NCBI RefSeq assembly: GCF_014633365.1 | Contig: NC_068352.1 | Coordinates: forward strand, 6,068,393 to 6,132,392 | Reading direction: 5' to 3' | DNA: 64,000 nucleotides | DNA from: Diospyros lotus | Taxonomy: Eukaryota > Streptophyta > Magnoliopsida > Ericales > Ebenaceae | Shown: in pieces, positions 12,701-24,700 of the stretch | Position numbering within the stretch: the first letter of the stretch is position 1 | Layout of the letters: every line of letters begins with the position of its first letter | Position numbers and translations under genes: made by a program | Notes under the pieces: model-generated | The model's database searches: none | What the model was told of the DNA's origin: nothing | What the model saw: only the letters and a program-made list of their open reading frames with translations

Positions 12701-15700
12701 TGATGACTCCACCTTCATCTAAATCCATCTGTCCAAAATTGCACGCATGTTAACCTACCATAGTAAGAATCAAATATTCCGATTCAATAATGGAATATCA
12801 TACTTCAAGGTAGCCAATACGAAGATCAAATAATGTCAAACGATCAATAAACAAAATCCCAACATAAAACAGATGAGGATATCGGATCTGGACAGCAAAT
12901 TTGGACAAAAACAGATATGGATCTAGGCTGCAAATCTGGGCAAACAAACAGATTTGGATTTGTCAAATCTATAGTGAGCCAATGGGGTCAGGTCGGATCT
13001 AAACCAAATATGGGCAAGATCTAGGTTGGCTAAAACAACAAACAATGTCAGAAGTATCTGTGTGTTAATGGCAGACAGAGGCAGGACCTTCAGGTGATCG
13101 ATGGCAAGGAGTAGCGAGTAGATGACAAGAACGGAGGCAACCGACTGACAAGGACGAGGTGACCGGCAAGAACGTCGTTGGCCGATCGAATAGAATAAAA
13201 ACATACTAGAAATAGCGAAGGGTTGACTATCACGCGACAAGGCGACAGACGGTAGAATGCGAACAGCGATGGCGGGAGCACGAAGATTGATGGCAATGGT
13301 GAGGGGGAAACAACCGGCCAAGGCAGATCGACAGAAGCAGTTGTTGCGACAATTAAAGAAGATGAAGGGTCGCCCAAATCTAGCTGAAGAAGACACTGAA
13401 GCAGTCACATTTCAATTCGGAAACGACAAAGGTGAAAAGGGCTCTCGATGGCGATAGCAGCAACATCAATGGAAAACGCGTGGGCAGTCGACAGTGACAA
13501 CGGCGACAAGCTGCTTGAAAGCCTGGCTGGAAGATAATGATGATATGCAAATCCAACGGCTGAGATCTGCCAAACATTGATGGTTTGATCCAACGGCTCT
13601 AATACCAGTTTATTACAAAATTTGATCAAATACAAACCACGTTCAAACCATCAACCACACAAACAAACATATAATTTTACGTGAAAAATCCAAATTGAAA
13701 AAAATTAGGGACAGAAAGAACAAAATATCACTGAGTAAATATTACTAGTACAAAAGTGAAATTGCCACACCAAAAATGTCACTAAGATAATATTGTTGCA
13801 ACTAAATTCAAAGCATTGGGCACCTATTTATAGATCTAAAATCATTTATAAATGTGCACAGGAAATTATATCCTGATCAGAAGATAATTCATGAGAATAT
13901 TCCTTCAAATGAGATAAATCCCACTCAAAATTGAATTTGACAACATTTTAATCATAGTCAAATTCGAAGTCACAATCACGATCAAATTAGGAGTCACAAT
14001 CTTAGTCAAATTTGAATTTCGGGTCACAATTATAACAAAAAGTTTCGTGAGATGGTGCTGAATAAAGATAATTGATATGGTCATTCTCAATCACATAATT
14101 GATATTGTGAAACCAATTTGTACAATATGGAAGCACGACTTATCAAGCAATAACAATAAGACAAAAATTCAATAAGAAATAATGAATACTAAAAATTTAG
14201 AGCCAAAAGTTGACAGTTCTAGTATAGAGCTCATGAGAAATTTGATTTAAGGTATAACAGGTGTCAGATCCTCGGATCTGATAAGGGATCAATTGGGAAG
14301 GATTAAGAGTTAGAAAGAACTTGGAGGGAGAGAAACAGCAAGAAAGAGAGGGAATGTTTGAGAGAGAGAGAGAGAGAGAAAACAGAAAGTGAGAGAAAGA
14401 TAACAGAAAGTAAGGGAAATGATTCTTTATTCACATGATAATCCCCATCCTCTAGTTGTGGCCTATATATAGCCCAACGATACCACTATCCAGAATGTAC
14501 AATCCAATTAAGCACAACCGCTATGACAGCTAGGTACTAGCATTACAAGCAGAAAGTATAAGAAAAGAAATACAATGACTCTTCTGCCCCTATGAATGTA
14601 ACAATACCCCCCCCCATTGAAACATTTCTTATCTCCAAGAAATTACAAAAGCTACGCAACTCAAGGAAATTGCTTAAGGAGGTCGGGCAAGCACTCTCAT
14701 GTTGTGTGATCAGAGTGTAGGTGGGTCCATAGCACCAAAACTTGGGTTAACAGTAGAGAATTTTGGTAAATCACCCTCTTCTCCAGCACCGCTAGGGGAT
14801 CCACATTCACTGTTAAATCTTTTACAATAGGGGGAAGATCCAAACTAGTGAGGTCAGTACGTGCCACCGATTTCTTCAATAGAGACACATGGAAAACTAC
14901 ATGAATTAATACTCCATTTGATAGCTGCAACCTGTATGCTACCTTCCTTACCTTGGCCACTATAGGGAAGGGACAGTACTAGTTTGGGTTGAGTTTGGTT
15001 GCAAGGGTCATTGAGAACACCTGTTACTAAAACTTTTCACCTTCAAATAAACCATGTCACCCATCTCAAACAATCTTTCACTCCTTCTATCTACCATTTG
15101 TTTCATCTTGTTCTATGCCACAGTCAGCTCCTTTTTAATCACTTGTAATGCCTCTTACTTTTGCTATAAATACTGATCCACCGCACTTCAACATTTGAAT
15201 ATCTCATAACAACGGGTAATATGGGTGGTTTGTAACCAAACAGGGCCTCAAATGGGGTCCTCTTCAAGGAGTCATGAAAATTAGAGTTATACTACCATTG
15301 GACAAGTGATAGCCACTTGTTCCAACTTTTTGGTCTAGAAAAACAAATGCACCAAAGGTAAGTTTTCTAGGCATTGGTTTACTTGTTTAATCTACCCATC
15401 AATTTCTGAGTGGTAAGTTGTTGACATATGCAACAACCATCAATGCTACTAACAACTCCTTGTCATAAATGCTTAGTCCCCAAGTGTTTTGGGGCTAAGG
15501 CTTGGCTAAGAAATGCTAAGGGTTTGCCCTCCGGAACCAACACAGCACCTACCCTTGTCTCATATGTGTCTCCAAAATGAAAGGCTTTGAAAAGTCAGTT
15601 AAGGCCAGTATAAGGGCCTGTGTCATAGCCTTCTTTAATGTTAGAAAGGTTGTCTCCACCTATGAATTCCACCCAAAGCTATTCTTCTTAAGTAACTCAG

Positions 15701-18700
15701 TTAATGGCTTGCTTATGATGCCATAGTCCTTGATGAACCTCCTGTAATACCTAGTGAGGACTAGAAAACCCCTCAACTCCTTGATAATTTGTGGTCTTGG
15801 CCACTCCACCATAGCCACAATTTTCTTTGGATCTGTGCTTACACCTCTTGTGATTATGTGGCCTAAGTATCCCACTTTTCTCTCAGCAAAAGTACATTTA
15901 GACCTTTTCACAAATAGTTGATTGGATATGAGGATTTCGAAGGTTGTCCTTAAGTGGATCAAATGTTGATCAATAGAAGGGTTGTATATGAGGATATCAT
16001 AAAAAAAGACCGAGGATGAATTTCCTTAAATATGGGGAAAATATGTGGTTCAACAGAGTTTGAAACGTGGCAAGGGTGTTAGTTACACCAAACGACATAA
16101 CTAGGAATACATATAGGCCTTGATGAGTCTTGAAAGCAGTCTTGGGGATATTAGTTGGACTCATCCTAATTTGGTGGTATCCAACTCTTAAGTCAAGCTT
16201 TGAAAAGGTAGTGGCTCCAGCTAGTTCATCTAACAAATCCTCTATGAATGGGATGAGGAATTTGCTCTTAATAGTAAGGGAGTTCAACTGGTGGTAATCC
16301 ACACAAAACCGCCACATTCCAATTTTTTTTTTTTTTACTAGGAGAACGGGGGATGCAAAAGGAGTTTGGCTTGGTTGTATTATAGATTTGGCGAGCATTT
16401 CCTTGACCAGTTTTTCTATTTCATCTTTCTACAAGGGAAAACACCTATAGGATCGGGTGTTAACAAGTTCTGCATTGGGTTTTAAGTGGATAGTATGGTT
16501 AAGGAATCGAGTTGGGGGTAGGGTAGATGGTTTGGCAAACAAATCCTCAAACTCAATCAACAATGAGTGCAAGGGGTCACAAGAGTGTACCTCATTGAGA
16601 GAATATAGAGTGGAAGTAGCAGGCCATGAGTGGTCCTTTTTTTCTCTTATTGCATTTCCTCCCACCTCTCCTTCCTCAGCCTCCAACTCCACTACATATA
16701 GAGAATGTAATTGGGCTATGTCAGCTTCTTCATGCTGCAAAAGTTTCTGCAACCTTCTGCCTGTCACCATCTTGCATTCACCCACCTCTAAACTCCCTAT
16801 CAAGGTTAACTTCTTCCCTGCCATTTCAAAGGTTACTTCAAGTTTATTGACATCAAAAATCAGGGGACTCATCCTCTTCATCCAATCCACCCCTAGAACA
16901 ATGTGGCAGCCTCCTAATTTTAGGATTCTCAAATCCGCTGTAAATTCTTGACCCTACATCACCCATCTGAAACCTTGGCATCTGAATCTGCTTAACATTT
17001 TACTGCATCGGCAACTATAAGAGATAGAGGAAGGGTTGCTTGTGGTTGAGACTGCAGGTCCATGGTAGTGTCCTCATCTAGGAAGCTATGCGTGCTTCCA
17101 TTGTCAATAAGAACCATCACTCTCTTCTTCCCCACTGAACCTTTCACCTTAATTATCTTTTCAGATGGGCAGCCTTGCAAGGCATGCAATGATATCTCCC
17201 CATCTTCTTCCCCTATAGTTTCGTTTCTTGTTACCTCCATTTCTACAGCCTCCTCTGCTCCTTCTTCCTCTTCTACTTGTCCCTCCATGTGCAATAGTTG
17301 CCTTTTACATTGGTGTCCAGGGGTATACTTCTCCCCACATCAGAAGCAAAGCCCAAGCTGTTGTTTCTATTTCACCGAAAGGGACTTGATTGGGGTTAGG
17401 TGGTGTGCAGCCTTGGGTAATAGGTTTCCCTTCTGCACCACCAGATTGCTAGGCTTAGTCATTCCTCCCACACTACTTTGTAAATCGCCCCCGATATAAC
17501 CCTTAGATATTGACCTATGCTTCTTAAAAATTGCCTCCAAGGCTAACTCCTGGAGTCAGGCTTTCTCCGCAGCCTGCTTAACGATGGCTGACTGTAACAT
17601 CTTAACAGTGGGTCTAAGTTCATTATTCAATCCGCTGATAAAAATAGACACCAACTACGGTTCATCCAAAGTTGAGAGAGAACGGATTAGCAGGGATCTC
17701 AACTCCTCAAACTTGGTTTGGTAGTCCTCAATTGATCCTTCTTGCTTAAGTTTGTTGAATTCCTCTACTATGTCTGTCATGGTTTTTTCTCCAAAAAGAG
17801 CACAAAAATCCTCCAGGAACTCCTGCCAGTTCAACTCAATTCTTCTTCTGCTCTAGCCTTGAAACCAAGCATCCGCCACATTGCTAAGGTAAGCGACGGC
17901 CAGATTCACGAGCCTTCTCCCACTTGATAATGTTGGAAGAACCACTTGCAACATCAAATCCACCATCACAGTTTGTCACCCTTGAATGTCGAAATCTCCA
18001 ACCTCGACATTGGACCGTGATCCTGGTTCGCATACACTCCACTAGTGGACGTCTCTAGCATGAACTATGTCCTCTCCTCTGGAAAACAAAGGATCAAAGG
18101 CACGCTGTCAAATCCTTGATCCGATTAAAATCGAAGCAGTGGTGGACCTTGGAGGGAAGTCCACCGGTAAGCTTGCATTAGGCAGCAAGGAAAACATGCT
18201 CAGAACAATGCTCAATTGCTAGCCAAATCCAGCGAACTCTTCCTTGAGGCTCGTTACATCTTCTCGAACACCAGTGACCTCTGCTCGAACACTCTTCTCC
18301 AACGACAACATCGTCTCTCGAGTGGCCAAGTTTTCTACCCTACCACGACTCACCTCAGCCTTCCATCAATTCCAATTGATCCTCCCACTGCTCTTGATTC
18401 TGACAAAACCTAATCTCCATCACATCCAATCGGGTTTTCAACTATTTCATTCTAGTTCCCTCAGCCATCCTCTTAATCTATCGATCAGCCTTGATCAACC
18501 GAATTATCAAGGATCGAATCAATCTGTAGACCGCTACTAGAATCACCAATTGTCAATCACCCCACAATCCAATAGCGATCGCGATAAGTCAAATCACTCG
18601 GAATTGCTTCACCCCAACATTGCGACCTCCGTCAACAAGGCCAGAATCGCCTTGCTCTGATACCAATTGTCATATCCTCATATCTGACTAGGGATCAATT

Positions 18701-21700
18701 GGGAAGGATTAAGAGTTAAAGAGAATTTGAAAGGAGAGAAACAGTAAAAAAGAGGGAGAATGTTTGAGAGAGAGAGAGAGAGGTAACAAAAAGTGAGAGA
18801 GAAAGATAACATAAAGTGAGGGAAAGGATTCTTCATTCACATGATAATCCCCATCCTCTAGCTGTGGCCTATATATGGCCCAACGATACCACTATCCGAA
18901 ATGTACAACCTAGTTAAGCACAACCGCTATAACAGCTAAGTACAAACATTACAAGCAACAAGTATAAGAAAAGAAATACAATGACTCTTCTGCCCCCAAG
19001 AATGTGACAATAGGATTGGGGAAAATTGTGATGACATTTTCCTAAAATAGGTGCCTAGTGTCACGACCTGAGGGTCCATTTGTAATTTCTTTTAAAATTT
19101 CGAATGTAAGCAAGAGCCAACTGAATTGTTAGCATTACCGTTGTACCCTTGGCAAGTTGTAACTATAGGGTTAAGCCTATAAAAGGCTGAGTCATGAGGA
19201 TGGGAATTCATTGATGAATGAGAATTGAATTCTTTCCCTCTCAAATTCTCTCTCTCTTTCCCTCCAAATTCTCTCTCTGTCTCTATTATTTCTTCTCCCT
19301 TTCTCTTTTCTCTCTTCTTGATGTCAACAAACTTAAGTCTCACTCCCGAGACTTGACAATTTGGTATCAAAGACGGTCATCCTCAATTGTGATCCTACAA
19401 CGATAGAACGAAATTGGGCGGAGTCGTGGTTTAGATGAAGTCAGAGGATATGGCAAAGGGCACTAGATCAAAGCAGTTGGAGAACCGGACGAAGGCGATG
19501 GAGTTTGGATTCACTCAAACTCAAGAAGTGGTGAAATAGAGTTGGGAGGAAATGCGAACAATTCTTGAGGAACTGCAAGAGGATATGGCGGCTTCCCGAG
19601 ATGGCGTTTTGAGGGAATTAGCGAGGCACAGGGAGTCTATGGATCAACGGATCAGCAACGTGATCAGCATGTTGTCCATGCTCCCACAATTCCGGTTACC
19701 ATCAGACTTCCCTCCCCATTCAGCTCCGAAGACGAGGACGTCCATCCCAGGCATTTTGCCAAGGCATCAGGGAGCATTAGAGGCCGATAATTCGCAATTC
19801 GAGGAGGCTAGTGACTAGGTAAGAGAGTTGAATTCCCCTAGATCTAGCCAAGGACCCATGCCTGCTAAAGATACCTCTATATAAAGGATCCAAACCACGA
19901 TGGTGGATCCGTATATGCAAGAGGTATTTCCAATACTATCATATCCATGAGAACCAGAGGATCACCCTAGCTACAGAATATCTAAACGATGTGGTTGATT
20001 CCTGGTACCAAGGATGGTCCAGATCTAAGGGTAAGGTGGATTGATTTTGCAAAAGAATTGTGTATCCGATTTGGGGAAAGGAATATGGTAGACGTTATTG
20101 AGGAGTTTAACAAACTTAAACAAGAGAGAATGGTCACTGAGTACCAGGAGAAGTTTGAGGAGTTGGGGCCACTAATGTGGAGTGCTCAGCCCACTCTTAC
20201 AAACCAGTATTTCTTTTCGAGTTTCATCAGTGGCCTTAAGGACGAATTAAGGTCCATGGTGAAAATGATGATGTCGGCCATGATGAGGGAAGTGGCAAAG
20301 AAGGCCAAGCTACAAGAGCTCACTCTAGAGGCCATCTTCAAGGGGAATAAGATAGTAGCAAGGACATTCACTACGGGAGGTGGCCATAAGGGGGGATCTA
20401 ATGCAGCCGCCAACAAAAATACCACGATGGAGCAAAGCAAGTTGATGGGGTTATGTTATAGGTGTGGTGAAAAATACAGCCAGAGGCATCAATGTAGGAG
20501 GCACCTACTCAACATGGAAGGGGTAGGATGAGAATGAGGAAGAATCGGAGGAAAAGGAAAAGAAGCGTGAGTAGGAAGGAGAAGCACCTGAAGAGAAGCA
20601 AGGCCAAGAAGGTGGAGAAATCTGCTTTCATGCACTAAAGGGAGGCCCTACGGGCAAGATCATTAAAGTAAGGGGGGCAAATAAGGAAGAGGAAGCTCAT
20701 GGTGTTTATCGACAATGGAAGCACCCATAGCATCCTAAATGAGGCAACGACCACTAAATTAAAGTGCATAACGACTCACGCTACACCCTTATCAGTAACG
20801 ATGGCCAACAGGCATACAATGTACAATCACTATTAGTGTGTGGACTTTAAGTGGATGATGCAAGGCTATGAATTCAGGGCTAACTTGAGGGTCCTGGAAC
20901 TTGGGGGTTGCGATATAGTGTTGGGTTAGACTAGATGAGAACAATCAGCCCATTAACATTTGATTTCAACAAGCTGGAAGTGACAGTGGAGATGGAAGGA
21001 AGAAAATTAACACTAATGGGCAGCTTGGAGCAGGAGGAATGTAGGTTGATTAAGGGGAGTTGGTTGCAGAAGCTATTAAAAACCAAAGGGGGGCAGATCA
21101 CATAGCTATATTCAATCCATGTTGTGGGAAGGGAGGAATTAGCACTAGAGAAGGAGGCTAAAACAAAGGAGGAGGAAGCCAACCCTTGTCTTTTTTAGGT
21201 AAATACAATAGACAACTTGCACTTACTATTGGAAGAATTTTAAGGACTTATTCATTGAGCCTAATACCCTACCCCCCACAAGACCTTTGGACCATGCTAT
21301 AACCCTTAAACCTCAAACCACACCTGTAAACCTATGAGCCTACCATTATTCACCTACTCAGAAGGCAAAAATTGAGAAACAGATCTCTACCATGTTAGCC
21401 ACCTCTTTTATTCAACCCAACCAAAGTTACTTTGCATCACCCGTACTACTTGTAAAGAAGACAAATGGTTCTTGGAGATTTTGTATTGACTACCATCAAC
21501 TCAATTCTCATACCATAAAAAATAAATTCCCTATCCCACTCATTAATAACCTACTAGATTAGTTGGTTGGAGCCAAGGTATTCTCCAAACTAGACCTCAG
21601 ATCCGAATATCATCAAATTCAGATGAAACCTACTGATATACCCAAAACAGCCTTTCGAACCCACCAAGGCTTGTATGAGTTTGTGGTCATGCCTTTTGGA

Positions 21701-24700
21701 CTCACAAACACTCCAACCACTTTCCAGGCTCTCATGAACCAAATATTCACCCCATACCTTAGAAAATTCATCCTAGTCTTCTTTGATGATATCTTAATTT
21801 AGAACCCAACCCTAGAACAACATATAGCCCACCTTCGAACCACATTTAAAGCCCTTAGATGCAACCAATTGTATGTCAAGCTATCTAAGTGTATCTTTGC
21901 CAAGGATGAGGTGGGGTATTTGGGGCATGTAATTACAAGTGGGAGTGTAAAGACTGATCCCAGCAAGGTCAATGCCATGGTGGAGTGGCCTAGACCTCAA
22001 TCCATGAAAGAGTTGAGGGGGTTTCTAGGACTAACAGGGTATTACAGAAAGTTCATCCGGCATTATGGGGTTGTTAGAAAACCACTGACAAATCTTCTCA
22101 AGAAGGATGGCTTCCATTGGAACCCCCAAGCAGAGGCGGCCTTCTTGGCACTCTAGAAGGCCGTGACTCAGGCTCCTGTGTTGGCACTACCAGATTTTTC
22201 TAAACAATTTGTGGTGGAGACAAATGCTTGTGATAAGGGAATAGGAGCAGTGCTGATGCAAGAAAGAAGGCCTATAGCATACCTTAGCCAAGCCTTGGCT
22301 CCTAAGCACTTGGGGTGGAGTGTATATGATAAGGAACTACTAATAGTGCTCAAGGCAATAAACAAATGGAGACATTACTTGGAGGGAAACCCTTCTTTGA
22401 TCAAGACTGATCACGAGAGCCTGAGGTTTTTATCTCAACAGAGGCTACCATCTCAGCTACAAGGAAGGGGGCTAGACCACACCATCCTTTACCGTAAGGG
22501 AAAGGAGAATGTAATGGTTGATGCCCCATCCAGACAGGGAAACATGGGGAGCAAGGGAAGTTGACATGCCATCACAGTTGTGGTACTTGAATGGGTGAAG
22601 GAGCTAGTGTAGAGCTATAAGGAGCTAGTGTAGAGCTATGATCAGACAGCCTAGCTAAAGCATCTTTTGCCCCAACTTGTTGCCCAACCAACAGGGAATC
22701 AGGGGTACTCTCTATCTAATGGTTTGATCAGGTTTAAGGGAGAATAATGGTGGGAGATGACAAGGGCTTGAAGGAGAGAATTCTAAAGTCTCTCCACTGC
22801 TCACCACTAGGGGGGCACTCAAGGATACAGCCCACCCTCCACATGGTGAGACAATTATTCTTTTGGCCAAAACAGAAAAAGGATGGAGTACAATTCGTGA
22901 CGGCCTGTGAGACATGTTAGAGGTGTAAACATGAGCAAGTGCTTTACCCTGGTCTACTGCAGCCTCTAGAGATCCCAAAACATGCATGGGAAGGGATTTC
23001 AATGGATTTCGTGGAGGACCTACCCAAATCAGAAGGGAGGGATGTGATACTAGTGGTGGTGGACCGATAGCCTCACACATCCTTTTTCATCTCAGGAGGT
23101 GGCAAGGGTGTTTTTAGACTCAGTGGTAAGGCTGGATGGTATTCCTAAATCCATTGTATCGGATAGAGACAAGATCTTTACCAGCAACTTCTAGCAAGAG
23201 TTGTTTAAGAGCTAAGAGTGGGATTACACTTATCCATCACCTACCACCCTCAATCCGATGGACAGACCAAGAGGGTCAACCAGTGCTTGGAGTCTTACCT
23301 TAGATGCATGTGTTTCACGAAGCCAAAGAGCTAGAACAGATGGCTACTGCTAACTCAATGATGGTATAATTCATGCTACCACAGTGCAATCAGGAGGAGT
23401 CCATTTGAAGCCGTGTTTGGATACAAACCTCCTATCTTACCAGCTATAGCCAGCTCTACCACCAGTCTAGCAGCAGTGGAACTGTACCCACAACAAAGGT
23501 AGGATATGTTAGCCACCCTCAAGAGAGAGTTGGCCATAGCACAGAACAGGATGAAGCAAGTGGCAGACAGAAGGAGTGAAAGGGCGTTCGAAGTGGGGGA
23601 TAGGGTGTTCCTTAAGGTGAAGAGATTTTTACAACCACCTTTCACTACAACACCTGTGTCCAAACTCAGTCCCGAGTACTTTGGGCCTTATACCATTGAG
23701 TACAAGGTGGGGAAAGTGGCCTATAGATTGAAGTTGCTTGCCGAAGTGAACATGCATCCAATGTTCCATGTGTCGTTGCTCAAAAGATCCATCAAGCAAA
23801 AGGCTCCCACCAGCTAACAGTTGCCAGCCATGGAGGATGAACTAGAAGAGACCCTGGAGCCTAGAGCTATCCTAGATAGAAGAGTGATCTATCAAGGAAC
23901 TATGTCGTTGACCCAAGTCCTAGTAAGGTGGTCACACCTCCAGCCCGACCACACCACTTGGGAGTACTTGTCGAAGCTGCTGAAACAATTTCCCAGAGCT
24001 ATGAGCCTACTCTAAAATTCTTGAGGACAAGAATTGTTTTGAAGGGTGGGGGAGTGTCACGACCCGAGGGTCCATTTGTAATTTCTTTTAAAATTTCGAA
24101 TGTGGTGGGAGCCAACCGAATTGTTAGCATTATTGTTGTACCCTAAGCAAGTTGTAACCGCATGGTTAAGCCTATAAAAGGTTGAGTCATGAGGATGGGA
24201 ATTCATTAATGAATGAGAATTGAATTCTTTTCCTCTCAAATTCTCTCTCTTTCCCTCCAAATTCTCTCTCTCTGTTCTTTCTTCTTCCTTTCTCTTTTCT
24301 CTCTTCTTAACGTTAATGAGCTCTCAAGTCTCACTCCCAAGACTTGAAACCTAGTTGTAATATTAGGGTTGCTTATTTGTGGAAAATAATTTCTAGTTTT
24401 TTATCTCTAGTTTTCTATGAAATTTTTACTTTTCATTTTCCATTGAAAATTTGGAAAATGTGTTCAAATGTTATATGTACAGAAATCTAATTTCCAATTT
24501 AGAAAATTGGAACCTATGTTCAAAAAGAGAGATATTTTTCTCTTCTGCATGCATTAGAGAAAGAGATGAAGAAGATTTGGGGAAAATTTTGCGGAGAACC
24601 ACATTTTCTAAACCTCCAAAAATAAGGAAAACTTGGAAAACTCATGTTAGCAGTTTTCCATGTTCGGTTCAATATTGGACAACCACGTTTCCCAAGTCCT

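Larger units (their letters stand above)
2690..14110. mobile_element. Scrambled old Copia element A (interrupted by element B)
   Basis: About 2690-2877 matches about 13630-13830 in the same orientation (shared motifs such as CCATCAACCACACAAAC and AGAACAAAATATCACT). The right copy is part of an LTR read on the minus strand: it has a minus-strand TATA box (near 13830) and ends at a minus-strand primer-binding site (13595-13607, GGCTCTAATACCA). Between them lie plus-strand RT pieces (2880-3457 and 12053-12297), a plus-strand integrase piece (about 12301-12465) and a minus-strand leader (about 12470-13594). Gag and protease are missing. The order RT then IN is the reverse of a normal Copia element, so the interior is rearranged. 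Confidence 0.6.
14262..19009 (-). mobile_element. Ty3/gypsy chromovirus-type element C with internal deletion
   Basis: Two 342-bp LTRs (14262-14603 and 18668-19009) bound a 4.75-kb element. The minus-strand primer-binding site (TTGGTATCAGAGCAAGG) lies at 18650-18667 and a G-rich polypurine tract at about 14604-14620. Flanks are ACAGG (14257-14261) and ATAGG (19010-19014), a duplication with one change. The coding order on the minus strand is gag, protease, RT, part of RNase H, then abruptly the end of integrase and a chromodomain-like tail. Confidence 0.93.
19058..24349 (+). mobile_element. Ty3/gypsy chromovirus-type element D
   Basis: LTRs are 19058-19358 (301 bp) and 24055-24349 (295 bp), both beginning TGTCACGACC. 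CCTAG is duplicated at 19053-19057 and 24350-24354. A primer-binding site (TTTGGTATCAAAGAC) follows the 5' LTR and a polypurine tract (GAAGGGTGGGGGAG) ends at 24054. It carries gag, protease, RT, RNase H, integrase and a chromodomain, all with stops. It lies 48 bp from element C, in the opposite orientation. Confidence 0.95.

Noticed and set aside
12923..13408. 161-codon minus-strand frame
   Set aside because: It lies in the untranslated leader of Copia A after the primer-binding site, and matches no known protein.
16457..17499. Plus-strand frames of 145-164 codons
   Set aside because: They are the reverse strand of the gypsy C gag-protease region.
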